From Hyperoplus lanceolatus (taxonomy: Eukaryota; Chordata; Actinopteri; Uranoscopiformes; Ammodytidae), in assembly GCA_026929865.2 (NCBI GenBank), contig CM049407.1, positions 18,589,501 through 18,653,500 on the forward strand: a stretch of 64,000 nt of DNA. Direction: 5' to 3'. Made by a program: the position numbers and the translations under genes. Numbering within the stretch: position 1 is the first letter of the stretch; every line of letters begins with the position of its first letter. This document shows positions 26,391 to 39,592 of the stretch, piece by piece. Below the pieces are notes generated by a model. That model was given only the letters and a program-made list of their open reading frames with translations, was not told the origin of the DNA and searched no databases.

Positions 26391-29300
26391 AAGTGGACAG
26401 AATGACCGTCATCGGTTTTATTTTAAAAATGCCAAAGTGTTGAGGGGTTTGTGTTGACACTCGAAACATTGGTTTCCCTGAGAAAATGACAACAATCCCG
26501 AAACAATAGAGACTTCTGAGGTGAGTGTAATGTGAGATGAATGGAGAGGAAATGGGCCGAACTGCAGGAGGTCTTTAATGAGAAAACCATAAACTTTAAG
26601 GAATCACAGTTGTTTTTAGACTCTGCTTCCTAAAAGACTCTTTTTTTCACCCTGCTGTTTAGAGAAACACACTGAGAATGAGGTAGTAATGAACTGCTGA
26701 GCTGAAAAAGAGTAAGTAATGGTTACATGAGTTTGTGGAGTGTTTATCCCTCCCACCCTCCTGCTCTAACTCTCTGACCTCCGTCCTCCCTAACCCATAC
26801 CCCCCTCTGTGGTTTCCCATGGGCCTCCAATTGATTCAATTAAGCGAACACACAAATACCATATGCTTAAAGATGTTTTTTTCTCGACCGAGCACAAAAC
26901 ACTTGCCAGCTGCACAGTGCACACTTGATGCCGATACTTGTTCAAAAGTTCAAGATAAAACTCAAAATAGTCGGATGTTTGGTCCCTCTGGCTTTGATTC
27001 CTCCATTCCCTCACCATTTTACGAACTACTGGAAACATCAAAGCATTTAAAAATTAAAAAAGTGACAACAGACAAAGGGTAAAGTGAACGAGGGGAGGAT
27101 CAGAAAAGTAAAGCGATGAAAAGGAGGGAGGAGTAGCGAGTCGCCATCAGAAGTTCTGCGCCGTAATTCTGCTTTGTTTCCGCGACAATGGAGTCTCCCA
27201 CTTGTTTGGCCTACAGCATAACATTGGTTGTAGAGAAATGAGGCAAACGGAACATCGCAAAAGACGCTTTGCATTCTCTCGCTTTTGTACTTGTGGGACT
27301 GATCGTGAAAGAGCAACAGACACAAAATGGAGAACAAAGGAAGCAGTGTGGATGAAGGCACTATCACTGACATCCCCAGCACTTTGAACAACTTGTCAGC
27401 GCGGACACTGAAGCAACTGCATTCTGTCACATTTGTGTACAAACTCCCTTGAAAGGGCTTGCTGACCTGCCCATATCCCTTTATTGGGGTTCAAACGGCA
27501 AGAGGCATTCATTGTGTCTGGAAGGGTTCATTAAATTCATTGGTTTGACCTGTTATTTCTAGGCCAAGAGTTGGCTGATTTGGAAAAATGTGAGTCAGCC
27601 ATACGTAATCGCCTACTGACCTCCGCGGGGTAACAAACCCTTCTCAAGAGCATTTCAAGGCTTTTATATGAAAAGGGTCAAAGGGGAAGTTTGAGACATA
27701 TCTATACCAGAACCAATGGATTCACATCAAAAGGGAATTTGAAATCATCCAAATATATTTAGACCTTTAATGGCTCTGTGGAGCTTTCTAACGACATTTT
27801 GAGCAAAACCCAACTTCTAATAATTTTGCACTGTCGGGGAAAATGTGAGAATTGATCGATTAAACTTGTAAGAAGACACATTTGGGAAATTCATTAGTTC
27901 ACAAATGCTTTGTGTATTAGACTGCAGGACGTTGGATGTTGCTTTGTACTGTTATGTCTTGTTCCTCAATTGAAAAAAGTTCATGGCAGAGATTCTTTGC
28001 CATTTGAGTTCCCATAACATTGTCACATTTAGATGTAAATGAGCTCATTAGAAAGGCCAGACTGTCAGGTTTGCATCTATTTCTCATTTATTCTTGTCAC
28101 ACACAGGCCAGGCCCACAGCAGGCATCTTTCTGCCGAAGATCTGAATGAGAACACTTTTATAACTTCCAATTAGCTCACTTGAATTTACACTGCAATTAT
28201 GTTAAATGAATCATAAATGCTAAAAAGGAATGCCAATATTACTAGAGCAGTGATTTATGGAGTCAACTGTATGAAATTTCCGACCAATAATCAGAGAAGT
28301 AAGTGGGTAATTCAGGAGGTAAATAGGTGTTAGGGTAACAGCTAGGCAAAGAGGCTTTTAGTAGAAAAGAAAGTGCAAAAATATCTGAAAACCATACACC
28401 AAATATATAACTACATTTTTCAAAAGCTCCTTAAAAACCTCTACTTGTATTTAAAAAAGTGTTAAATACATTTGAGGCTGCATTAAATGTGTTCTCCATT
28501 TCTAACTACAGTGAATAGACACAGACAAGAATATTATTGTCTTAGTCTTACAGGTTTTGTGACTGACTTGACACAAAGATAACTGATTTGACACAAAGAT
28601 AACCAATTGAAGGCAACCCAAAGACCGTTCCTACATATATGATTCCACTTTATATACACATTTCTGTTAATAGTTCTTGTGTACACTATTTGTGTCTTTA
28701 TATTATTTGTTTAAATTGAAAATTCAAATTTCTGGAAGACTAATGTTCAGCAAAGCCAAAACAAGTACAAAGGTAGTTACAGTATACATTTGTTTAACCT
28801 GTAGTGATATATTAAATACATATAAATATGTTTCATATGCTTATGGCAGTTACCTTTGTTGAGAAGTTAAACTTTATGGTTTGGAGGTTTGACATGGAGA
28901 CTGGGAATATAGGAGCACAGGCCAGAAAACTGTAAGCAGAAGGTGAAATTATTCTAATCAGTGATGCATCAGATCGACAAAGTAGCTAACAACATTTATT
29001 TTATTTTATTTTTTACGCTAGATCTGCTTTCTGGCCCACTTATGAGAAAAGGTTTGCCAGCATTTTGAAAACAAAAACCCAAACTTTCCTCTGTTCATTT
29101 GTATCAATTGTTAAGTGGGTTGTACATCCAAAACATAGCTCTTAGTCAGACATATGTTTTACTCTGATAATTAGTTATTCATTAACTTTGTTCGGTTGAA
29201 AGCCTCACTGCGGCCGGCTGTGTAGAGGCAGCCATAGCTGTGAGGACACACCTGGCAACAACACTTGACTTGGACTCAACCACATCAGAGAGGACTCAAC

Positions 29301-30059
29301 ATGGCAGACTGAGGCAGACATTCAGCAACCAGTAACACCATCAGGGGAGGAATAATGATAAAATATATTTCTATTTGAAGGAATAGTGTTATTACAATCA
29401 GATTTACAATGTATGGCCTATTTATGCATGCTGTCTGTTTGCTGCATGTTCCATTTGCATAAAAATTTGAAAAATTCATCTTAGGTAGTTTAAAAAAAAA
29501 ATAATTTCATCTGAAAAACTAAATTTAAAATCAATAAGTAGAGAATTATATTGATCCTTTTACACTGTGGGACGTTCTAGTGGACCTCCATGATGGAGGT
29601 TGCTAGGAGATTGTTTTACAAAGCACCTCTTTGGACTGCAGGTCTGACTTGTTTCAGGATGAGGTTTGATCCGTCATTTGTCCTATTCTCACACGCAGAA
29701 TGTGTCAGTGTGCAGCATGGTGTGTGTGTGTGGTGAGTGTGTATGTAATTTAACATTCTTTCTTGGCAGAATAAATCACACAAATAAATGTGCATTTGAA
29801 TAATATACTGTATAAATACCTCTATAATACCTTTTTCACGTACTCTACTTGTATTGCTTTGAACATTTGTGGAAGAATTGGAGGAGACTCCATTGAGTTG
29901 CCTGAAATTTAAAAACAAGAAAAAAAAGATTTAGCAACCACCTACACACTTATTTTCACCAATTGTATTAGCTGATGTCATTGTTGTAGTTTGCTCGCCC
30001 TCTCTTTTTATTGGTGATCTCAATCATCACCGTACTGGAGTTGACTGAAATAAACACAT
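26391..30059. other. Intergenic, no gene seen
   Basis: Non-coding. Open frames of 115-131 codons near 26735-27442 overlap on opposite strands and show no domain. A complex block at 27460-27900 is a candidate regulatory element. A short direct repeat (ttgacacaaagataac, twice) lies near 28567-28603. Confidence 0.7.
27460..27900. promoter_or_regulatory. Candidate enhancer 5' of gsx1
   Basis: A non-repetitive, high-complexity block about 6.5 kb 5' of gsx1, with TTCATTAAATTCATTGG, a near-palindromic gattgatcgattaa (27851) and a ctaataatttt site. This is a visual judgement; conservation was not tested. Confidence 0.28.
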
Positions 30060-30470
30060 TGGTTGCGTTCCGAATCGCATATTCTTTCTTTTTTCTATTC
30101 TACATACTACATCCGATGATAAAAAGAATCTAGTTAGGATGCAGTAGGCATACTATTAGGACATACTTTACTCTCTTATTTCATCATAACATTGCGCCTT
30201 GATCTTGCCTTTTGCTTTTATATCCGTCGCATCCCCGTTTGTTTTCATATGGAGGCTTCGTCGATGTGACCTCACTTCACGTGCGCACTGGATTGTGGGT
30301 CAGAATTGCCCAAATAGGATGCACTTTTCAACACTAACAATTTTGGCCGCATGAAGTAGGACATCCGGGTACTTCTAACCATCCTAAATCTGGCCACAAG
30401 AATCGGGACATCCTAAATATTTTTTCTACATACTATATAGTAGAAAGTATGCGATTCGGAACGCAACCCT
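30060..30470. mobile_element. MITE-like element with 23-bp inverted termini
   Basis: The left end ggttgcgttccgaatcgcat (30061) matches the reversed right end gggttgcgttccgaatcgca (ending 30469), and the similarity runs on into catactttct. The element is about 410 bp with no coding capacity. No target duplication could be defined, so the superfamily is open. Confidence 0.8.
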
Positions 30471-33400
30471 AGAGTCTAAGAGAAATAATCTAAAATGGCA
30501 TCAAAAAACAGTATTTTACACTTTTGTAATGTCTGAAAATTATAATAACATTTCATCTAAACTTAGGTGACAACAAGTTATGTTTGGGTGTCAGGAATAC
30601 AAAAAGAAAGAGTGGGTCCAATAGTCAGTCACAGACTTATCCTGGGTTTTGTAGGTTGGTAAGAGCCTTACTCCCCTAAACAAATCCAGAATAAAATGGA
30701 AAACAAAAATTCTGTTTTCTTTGGATTTGCCTGATGCCACGTATTTCTTGTAACTTTCATTGACGTAAAAGCTCTGTTTGATCCTATAAATTGTGAGGCC
30801 TTGCTGAGTTAAGCAGCGCTTTTACATAATTATCATCTTGAAACGGTCACTTTCTAGATGTAATCAGTCACTAATCACCACGATAAAACACATACAAGCT
30901 ATAAAAACAAGCTTTTCTATATATAAAGAAAACCCATATTTAGCATTTAGATACCACTGATTTCTCCCAAGTCCACTTTCACCTGTGGAGCCTTATATCT
31001 GTCACATTATCGTCCCTCAAGTGACTGCATCTCTTTGTCACTCTCCCCCTCTCTTAAGGATTCATTAGTCCCCATAGACTCCAGTAGCCTCAACATATTG
31101 CACCATTCAGCTGGTACTTATGTGTCATCTGTTATCTATTGGACTGGTGTTTATGGTGAGCATATGAATGATAATCAGGCCTTTGTGTGTCCATAGAAGG
31201 TGCAGCAGGATCTGCGGCCTGTGATGTTGCCTCAGGGGGAGATTAGGAGGGGCAGCCGGCCCTCTGTGTCACGTCGACAGTCACAGCGCCCATCCGCGGC
31301 TGGGCCAAACCCCACTGGGACCTTAAATCCTGTTACACTGTCAGCTAAAACCATCATTTGTATTAGAGATGTGTGGGTGTTTAAGTGTGTGTACATATTA
31401 AGCGAGGGGGGGATAGTGTCTTAAAACTATGAATTATTCATACTAAAAAGAAAAGGAGATATTGACTACATCTCCATAAACAGACTGCTCTCTTTATGTC
31501 ATCAGGCACGAGATCTTTGGGTATAATTGCGTAAAAGCCCCCTGAAAATGTGCTTCTGCAAAACGGCACAGCAGGCACTGGTCAGCGTTATCATCAGGGA
31601 TGAACTTGAGTGATGGCAATTGTTCCAACTTAATATCTTATAAATAATTTACTATTTCAGGGGGCAATGCTTTCCCCTCCTGTATCAAACATGGAACGTT
31701 AAAAAGATTTACCAGCCCACAGCTGTATGCTAGTTACTGAACACATGAAGCTGAATGAGTCTGTCTCATTGGTCCGTGGGCGAAAAACACAGATATGGAT
31801 GTGATGATGCATGAACCTTATCATAAGTGGCTATAAATGCATATCTATATTTTAGCGTGGGACTCTGGTGAACAAAAAAAATGCACACATAAAAAGTAAT
31901 AGAGTTGTTATTATGTGAGTGGGCTATTTCCCTCCATTATTTATCTCAGTAACAAGTGATTATGGAGAATGAGATTCTTTGCACTTCTGGCCCGCGCCTC
32001 CAGAGGGAGGTCAAAACTATTTGTCAGCCTCCAGTTGGGATTGCAAATGAGGACGAGCCTCCCTGCGTGACGACCCAAGAAACCTCTATTCCTATCCACG
32101 GGGTGACTGCTGTACATAATTCGAAAATTAGGGCCTTTGATAACATCGCTATGTAAAGCAATGCATCAAGCTGCCAGCAGCACCCAGGCGCTCATGCTGC
32201 TGTAAAACACTAGTTTTGAGACTCAAGTCTCTTTTAGAAATATGTCGCGTTCAGGGCAAGCAGGAATGACACATTCTTCCCTTTTTTTCTTCTAGGCTTA
32301 AGCATATGATCTGGCAACCTCTGAGAATTAAAGTAATTTTTAACGTGCGACGAAAACGTGTTATTGAACGATTCCCTAATTAACAATCGTAATAAAAAGG
32401 CAATAAGAGAAAATTTGAATTTACGGTTTTTTCAGAGAGTGGAACAATATTGACAAACCACAGTTAATGGATGATTCCTTGCAGGAAATTAAATGAAAAA
32501 CTAAAATGCAGCAATGGAAATATGGATATTTGGTGGCGTTAAAGGGTTGAACTGCTGCTAATGTGTAGTTACTTTAATGGCGCGGCCTAATTACAGGTCT
32601 GGCCCTTTACGGAAGATTAGCGGTGTAAGTCTGAGCACATTAGGCCTCTTATATGAGGAGAAAGCAGAGAGCATCACACTGTCATGTGCGGTCGTGTGTT
32701 TTAGACAAGGGAGCTGGATACTATGTTCTTGTCTGTACTGAAATAGCCTGGCTTTACCCCCAAAAACAACACAGAAAGACAAGAACAACCCCATAGGAAG
32801 TTGCCATAACTTCGTGTGGATAGTTTGGTTTATGACGTCATATGTGTCCCTAATTTTCAGACATAAACGGACTGCTTTTTGTGTTCGGGAAATAGAAGAT
32901 TGAAGCTGAAAGGAATAGAATTCACATTCCACTATTTACTCACACATTACGGCTCCCATCCCCTTTGAAGGTCTTGTTCGGAGAGCGTTAAAGTGAAAGA
33001 AAATGTTTTCCTATTACTTAATTCAATCAGAGCGCGAGGCGGGGGCTTCACGCGCCGCGCATTGGGCTCCTCATGACAGAGTCGCCTTTGTTGCGTCTAT
33101 CCGCCGCTGTCACACACTTTAATTCGACTCTCTTTCTCTCTCATTGAAACCCCTCCACAATGACATTCAATAAGGGCCGCAGAGTGAAAACCTGGTTATT
33201 TTTACATATTCTTTCCCCCTACTCGGCAGGGGCCCGAGCAAAGGAATTAATCACTGCTCTTTAACAGCACTGCCTCCAGGCGATGACTTGTCCCTTTTTT
33301 GTGCCCAGAAATGACACATTAACCTTAAAATGGATATGCATAAACTTTAGGCTATATTCAGCTGTTGCTGGTTATGTTGGCCCCCAACACTGTCAGTGAG

Positions 33401-34034
33401 GTATACAAGTGACCTGTCACACATAATTAAACACAGGTTCAGACATTGTTGTTGGCATTTATTCAAAAACATAAATACATGTGCGCATGCAGCTGATGAT
33501 AGCCTACATTTGAATGGCTTCACTTTGCTCAATTTCATTAGAATACAGGCATTATGGCCCTTTAATTTGAAAGGAAATGCCCTTAAATGGTTCTGTAATT
33601 TACCTGTTGTTGTTAATCACACGCGTAATACAAGTAAGTTACATTAAGTATTTTCTCTTTTCTCCATTCACATTGACACAATTAAAAGTCTTGCACATAT
33701 AGGTAGGCTATACCTAATAGGCTGCTCAATGTCTAAGATAAAACTTGAATGCATGGCTGTCCACAAGTGACAGGAACGTTTTCTCTCGCAATTTTAAGCT
33801 CTGCTCAATGATAAAATGAGAGTGATGATAAAAGGGAGAATGGGCAGTGCCGCCTCTTGCGGCGTGGGTGGGGCTGACAAGAATAGACTACATTATGCAG
33901 TTCATTTAGTTAACAAGTGAAATAATGGGGAAGCGTGCAGTGGGAATGCCAAGAGAAAGGCACAAAACCCTATTGAGAGCTCTTGGCCGCTTGCAGCGTA
34001 ACCGTCACATGGCCGAACCGAGTCCACGGCGGAC
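30471..34034. other. gsx1 upstream region
   Basis: No gene. The final 2 kb is unusually complex and less AT-rich than the rest of the left arm, notably 31950-32160 and 32560-33320. The start of gsx1 transcription follows near 34065. Confidence 0.7.
32940..33320. promoter_or_regulatory. Candidate proximal enhancer of gsx1
   Basis: A GC-balanced block about 0.8-1.1 kb 5' of the gsx1 start. It contains cattgggctcctcatgacag, a ctttaattcg site, acattcaataagggccgcag and aaaggaattaatcactgctc. It has no repeat and no coding frame. Position and composition suggest a regulatory element; inference. Confidence 0.35.
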
Positions 34035-34041
34035 TATTTAA
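34035..34041 (+). promoter_or_regulatory. TATA-like box of gsx1
   Basis: TATTTAA lies 124 bp upstream of the gsx1 start codon, in a GC-rich context. Transcription would start about 25-30 bp downstream, near 34065. It lies in the loop of a small inverted repeat (ccacggc / gccgtgg). The placement is inferred from spacing only. Confidence 0.5.
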
Positions 34042-34164
34042 GAGAGCCGTGGTGCGCCTTCAGCACCACTTCGCTGTCCACCGTCCTGACGAGAGCAGGC
34101 TGACACAGCGACGCGCCGCGGCTTCTACTTCAACCAACCCCGAACAACACGTTTGTTTGCAAAC

Positions 34165-34997
34165 ATGCCGAGGTCTTTTCTCGTGGATTCCTTGATTTTA
34201 AGGGAGGCCAGCGACAAGGGGAGCGAGAATCACCCACCTTTATTCCCGTACGCCGTGCACGCTCCGCACCACCCACACGGACTGCAGGGCTCCTGCCACT
34301 CCAGGAAAGCCGGGCTGCTGTGCTTCTGTCCGCTGTGCATGTCCCATCTACATCCTTCACCGCCTACACTGCCGCTCCTCAAAGCGTCTTTCCCTCCCTT
34401 CGGCACGCAATACTGTCACTCGGCTCTGTCCAGGCATCACTCTTCATCCAACAGCCTCAACCTCAGCCACGCACCGGGCATATACCAGGCTGCGTACTCA
34501 GTCCCAGACCCGCGACAGTTCCACTGCATCTCCATCGGTGAGTTGACGCTGATTAACTTTGTTTGATCGTTTTGATAAATACACATTTGACTTGTTTTAA
34601 TCATACCACAGTGGCTAACAAGTTCTCTTTATTTACTCTCGCAGAAAACAGCAACAGCAAACTTCAGAGCAGCAAGCGCATGCGCACAGCCTTCACCAGC
34701 ACTCAACTTTTGGAGCTGGAGCGAGAGTTTACCTCCAACATGTACCTCTCCAGACTGAGGCGCATCGAGATCGCCACATATCTGAACTTGTCCGAGAAAC
34801 AAGTGAAAATCTGGTTCCAGAACCGCAGAGTGAAGCACAAAAAGGAGGGCAAGGGCAGCGGCCAAAGGTCTGGATCACATAACTGCAAATGCTCGTCGCT
34901 GTCCACGGCGAGATGCTCGGAAGAAGAGGACGATGACATGCCCATATCTCCCTCCTCGTCCGAAAAGGAGGACGTGGACCTGTCCGTCTCCCCCTGA
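34165..34997 (+). CDS. gsx1: Gsx1 (GS homeobox 1), ParaHox transcription factor
   Basis: Two exons, 34165-34537 and 34645-34997 (stop included), joined across a 107-bp GT-AG intron (donor cg|gtgagt, acceptor cgcag|aa), give 241 residues, close to the usual GSX1 length (human 264). The N terminus [15 protein letters not shown] is the GSX1 form; GSX2 starts MSRSFYVDSLI. A conserved Cys-rich patch ([11 protein letters not shown], about residues 49-59) follows, then DPRQFHCIS just before the intron. The homeodomain covers about residues 134-193, with recognition-helix core [13 protein letters not shown]. The acidic, Ser-rich tail ([18 protein letters not shown]) also fits GSX1 rather than GSX2. 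The family binds TAATTA-type DNA sites in the nucleus and patterns the ventral telencephalon, hypothalamus and intermediate spinal cord. The first ATG after a TATA-like box at 34035 was taken as the start. No damage is seen; the open reading frame is complete. No other ParaHox gene (pdx1, cdx) lies in the window. Confidence 0.97.
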
Positions 34998-35490
34998 ACA
35001 TTCTCCCCCATGCCTTCCCCCCCTTCTGAAAGATTTTGGTCCTCATGATTTTGAATACAGCCAAAAAACAAAAGACTGATCCATTGTGTTCAGTCGTCTG
35101 TACAAAGAAAAAGAGAATATTTAATTAGGGAATTTCCCTGAGTTATTGTATAGCTGTATACTTGTTGTACGTTTTGTATGTAGTTTTTTTCTGAAAACGA
35201 TCCACTTGTTGTTGCCAGTCCGATGAGTATAATAGGCACATTTGTACAAACCCAAATTACAAACAACAAAAAACATTGTTTATTAGTATTTTGGGGAAGA
35301 CAGTATTTTGTATACATGGTTAGATCCATACTATGTGGAAGGAACTGTGACTTCAGATATGGAAAGCTGGAGAGAATTTCCCTCAATCACACATTGCTCA
35401 CTCTGAAATTATATGTTCAGTGTAATTGAAGAATATTTATTTATTTAAAAATGTTGATACTTAAATAAAAATATTTCTGAGCGAAGTACT
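34998..35490 (+). other. gsx1 3' UTR with poly(A) signal
   Basis: This AT-rich sequence follows the gsx1 stop codon. A canonical AATAAA at 35464-35469 predicts cleavage near 35480-35490, giving a 3' UTR of about 490 bp. The end is inferred from the signal alone. Confidence 0.65.
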
Positions 35491-38400
35491 GCATTGTCCC
35501 GTGAGTTGAATATGTTGGTCTTTACGCACCACAGAGTACGCACAGTGGCGCAGGGTAACCTCGGATAACAGTTTGGACATTGAATTGTATTCAAAATTAA
35601 GAAGCTGAGAGAAGACAACAAGATAATTCCAATTACTAGGCGATAGTTTTTGGTCAATATGGTATCATGACTTAAATCTCCACACATTTTGAACTCGCTC
35701 TATGTGGCGATATTTGCTGTGCGTTATTGCAGACGCAATTTAAAAAATGGAACATTCTGGTATAAAAGTTATGCTGTGCGCAATAGGATGTGTGGTGGTT
35801 ATGTTATGAGAAAGAGACTAAAAAAGTTATTGACAAGGTTCATATGTTTTGTTCAAAGAGCCAAAGCAAATTGGGATGGACAAAAGTTTTTTTTTTTCTT
35901 TTTACTGATATACAGACAAAAATGAATGTGCTTGTGTATTTAGAAGAGCCCATTAGGTCACTTGAGCTGAACTCCATCCGAGTAAATCGAGTAAATCAAA
36001 CCCTCAATAATCTTTATTACTCACGTAGAGGCTTTAGAGACGTTGTTATGGGACCCCTTTATGCGCTTTCCCTCGGGGACACTCAACCCAGATATCACTG
36101 CCTGGTCCTTTCGAGCTCTTTTCAAGTTTCATCCGCTGAAATGATCCGTCTCGTGTCTCTGAGTTAATAATCACTGTGGGAGTATAATGGTGCATCAGGA
36201 GTGTGCATAACTTAAGATATCGATCTAACATGAACATAAATGAGGAAAAGACACAGTTTGGTGTCCACGACCCATATTGTTCTTATTGTAAACGCACCAG
36301 TGAGGTCAAGTTTATTCTCAGTTTTATGAGGTGCAGGTGTGTATTAGACCTAATACGAGCCTCTTCACCTCAGTGTTATTTACATTCAAATACAATATTA
36401 AAAACATGACTATAATTTTGCATTTATAATGTAATTCTCATCAGAAAATCATTAAATACCAAACAATAAAATAGTATGACAACTCAAATAATACACAGCA
36501 TCTGCAAACTCAAATTCTTGTTTTGGGCAGACTACTTATGTAGGCTTTTTGGCTTAAATGAATCTAATAAAGTATTGGTATGAATGTATCATGAATTTTA
36601 AACTCATCTGATTACTAAAACATCTTAGAACGACCCAACCACGAGCTTAGCGTAAAGTTCCATGTTTGTGCTCCTATATTACGCACCGCTACAGCTGCTC
36701 TCTGTCTGAAGATTTGGGTCTAAAAATGTAAGTTAATATGTTTAATTGGATTTACATTACACTTGCTTACTTAGACAAGTACCTCAAAACTTTTTTAAAG
36801 GGAGTAAAACTGTTCTTAAATTGCATACAGCACATTATCTGCATCAGTGTTCCTTTTTTTGGATGTGCAGTTTCACTTTTAAACTTCCATTAAATTGTTC
36901 ACTTAACCATTTTAACAAAACTCTAATATTTGCATTTGTTAAGATATGGGATTAGACCATTTTGTTAATTGCACCATAGAGCCCCATTTTCCTCACAACG
37001 TCCTCTGCAAAGCGCCCTTTATCCATTCAATAGCCCGAGGGTATGCGCCCTGGGGGAGCTTATGCGCTCGGTGCTCCAAATGCTCAATTTATTTATTCTT
37101 AATTTTGTGCCGATCAATTCATTGAAGCAAAAAGGACTACGGTGTCTTTTTAAAAGGAAGAAAAGGGAATTGTGGACGTAACCTTGACGGAGCTGAAGAG
37201 AGGGCTCCCCTGACGCTGGAGAGCCGCTTGAGTCAACAGGCGCCCATCTAGCAGACTCGCCCTTGTCTTTATTCCGGCTAATTTTTTATTTACGGCCTTT
37301 CTTTGACATGTCTCTTATCTATCAGATTAAAAGAACAGCTTGTAACAAATCAGTCTGCACGATTTACAACAGCATTAAAAGGGGACAAAGGGAGCAGGCA
37401 GTCAGTACCTGAGAGTCTGGTAGACGGCGCGGCGCTGCAGCTGATTCGATGGTTTGAAAATACGCACGAAACAAAATACTTGAATCCTGAAAAAGAGCCT
37501 TTGTACGTTTCTTTAGAAATCAAGCAATTCTGCATGACAAAGGACAATTAATAAGCCGTCTTTTCACGACCAGCAGCTGGTTTCCCCGTCAAGGAAAGTT
37601 GGAAAAAATTCAGACTGAATGCGCGCAAAAGCCCTTTGCGCGCAGACAGCAACCCAAGGTGACCCATTTGGCACAGTTAAAATAACCAAGCCGAGGTAAA
37701 AGCGGGGGAACTGTCAAAAACATTTAAGCTGAAATATCTTGAAATTGCAAATCCCTTTATGTGGAGGGACGCTGCCGATGTGGGTTAGTCGTACAAAAGA
37801 GGTGGTTAAGTTGGAGAGGCTTTGGAAACGGACACGTGGCTTCTCAATGAGAGCTCTTTTGGACCCGCGTGGCCTGCTATGGCACTGCACATTCAACTAC
37901 TTAAAACTTCTCAAGCTTAGTAAATGCGTGTATTAAACCAAGAAATGTTAACCTACCAACTTTAACAAAGTAGTTAATACATTTTTTAACACAAAAGTAC
38001 ATTTATAAAATGTTTGTTTACGTTTTTAAAGTACAAATTCCCACTGCTCCAGGCTGCCAACCTTGCATGTGAATGCATAGTACAGAGTTGTTGTTGTAAG
38101 AGGGGGGACTATTTTCAAGAGGATTGGCTTTTCTTTATCAAGCATCTAAACGTGTTATGCACTATTATCCAAACATTTCATTACTTTATGACGTTTTTTT
38201 ATAATATATTTTTTTGCGTAAAGCAGTTTTTCCCCCAAAAAAAAGTATATTGGAAGAAAAATCATTAGTAGCCTATAAAAATAGCCTGTTGCTGTAAATT
38301 CAAAATGCCAAAGGTTTTTCTTTTGCATTAACATCAGGAGGTAAGTACACAATAAACGCTCTTTATACTCTGTATAACAGGCTATTTACATGCACATTTT

Positions 38401-39592
38401 GGCACAGCTTCATCCAAACAATTCCACCTGCTCCGATGGACTGGAACACTTTACAGTTGCTCTCGGTGTTTTTTTCCTAAAGTAAATGTTGCTTTAGAGG
38501 AAAAATGGAGTAGCAGCATGTTTCATTTCATTGCTGTTAGTGGTGACAAAGTGTTTTGATGCGGCTGAAGTTGTTGCTGGGAAGGAAACTGCTCGCCATC
38601 GCCTTGAACTCCGACTGTTTGGTGCAACATTTCAACCCATTCAGCGGCAGATAATCTGTTTAACAGCTAATCAGAAATTTAAGATGAAGGACTGGCACGC
38701 AGCTTCACTTTTACTCAGCAACCCCCCTTCTTTTTATCTCACTCGCTCTCTCTAATTGAATATTCAACGCGCGCACCGTTCCCTGCTTGCCTTTTTCAGT
38801 GTGCTGGGAATACGCCTTTTTAATTCTCGGCCCATACACAAGCAGTGTCAAAGGTCGGGAAATAATGAACTGCTTGGACATGGAAGTGACCTCTGCAAGC
38901 GCCAGCGCGGCTCCCAAAATGAATGCTTTTGAGATTCCTGTCAAAATATTAAACTATTTGTGACATTTGGATTTGGATACGTTTCCAGTGGGATGTTTCT
39001 ACCATCGCTTGACACCTGTCACCTTCATTCAGTCCTCATGAAAGTAAGGTTCAGCCGAGAGGCCTATACATGGTCACCGAGGTAACAAATGACAACTTTA
39101 TTTCTCAAGGACTATTATTTTAGAATAAGGATATGTAATAAATAAAATAAAAATATACAAAGTCATTTCTGGCACCATGGCTTCCTCTCTGTAACAGGGG
39201 TATATTTCCTATTAAAAATACCAAAACTTCATCAGGCATGATGCATTGTATGAGTGTGCATTTTAGGAAACAGCGGAAATGCTATTTGAGTGACTCAGTA
39301 GTGTGTGGCTGTGTTTGGATTTGATTGTGATTTTAGATTAGATTATTATTATATTTAAGGATGACCTTTCAGGCACATAACATGCACGTGTGCGTGGTAG
39401 ACACACACCTGAGCGGCGAACATGTTGGAGCATCGGTTCCCAGAGCAGTGGACTTTTCCATATGCAAACAAAGACAGCCAGGATAACTGTCTAGCTATGT
39501 ACCTGCGCTGTCTGCCGCAGACTAGCTAATCGCTTGGATGTGCAGTGTGAAGCAGTAGCGTCATCTGGTGGCAAAGACCAGTGCTAGTTGAC
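35491..39592. other. Intergenic 3' of gsx1, no gene seen
   Basis: Non-coding. 36960-37560 and 38530-38960 are complex and non-repetitive, and could be regulatory. Open frames reach about 125 codons (35790-36167) without any domain. Confidence 0.7.
36960..37560. promoter_or_regulatory. Candidate enhancer 3' of gsx1
   Basis: About 2 kb downstream of gsx1, a mixed-composition block with repeated GCGC/TATGCGC motifs (tatgcgccctgggggagctt), TTAATTTTGTG and a CAGCTG E-box near 37438. It is not repetitive and has no splice-linked frame. Inference from composition. Confidence 0.3.

Noticed and set aside
26735-27442. Possible small protein gene (115-131 codons on both strands)
   Set aside because: Overlapping frames on opposite strands, with no domain, no splice partners and no start context that favours one.
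34629-35071. Antisense frames across the gsx1 homeobox exon
   Set aside because: Mirror frames of the homeodomain coding sequence.
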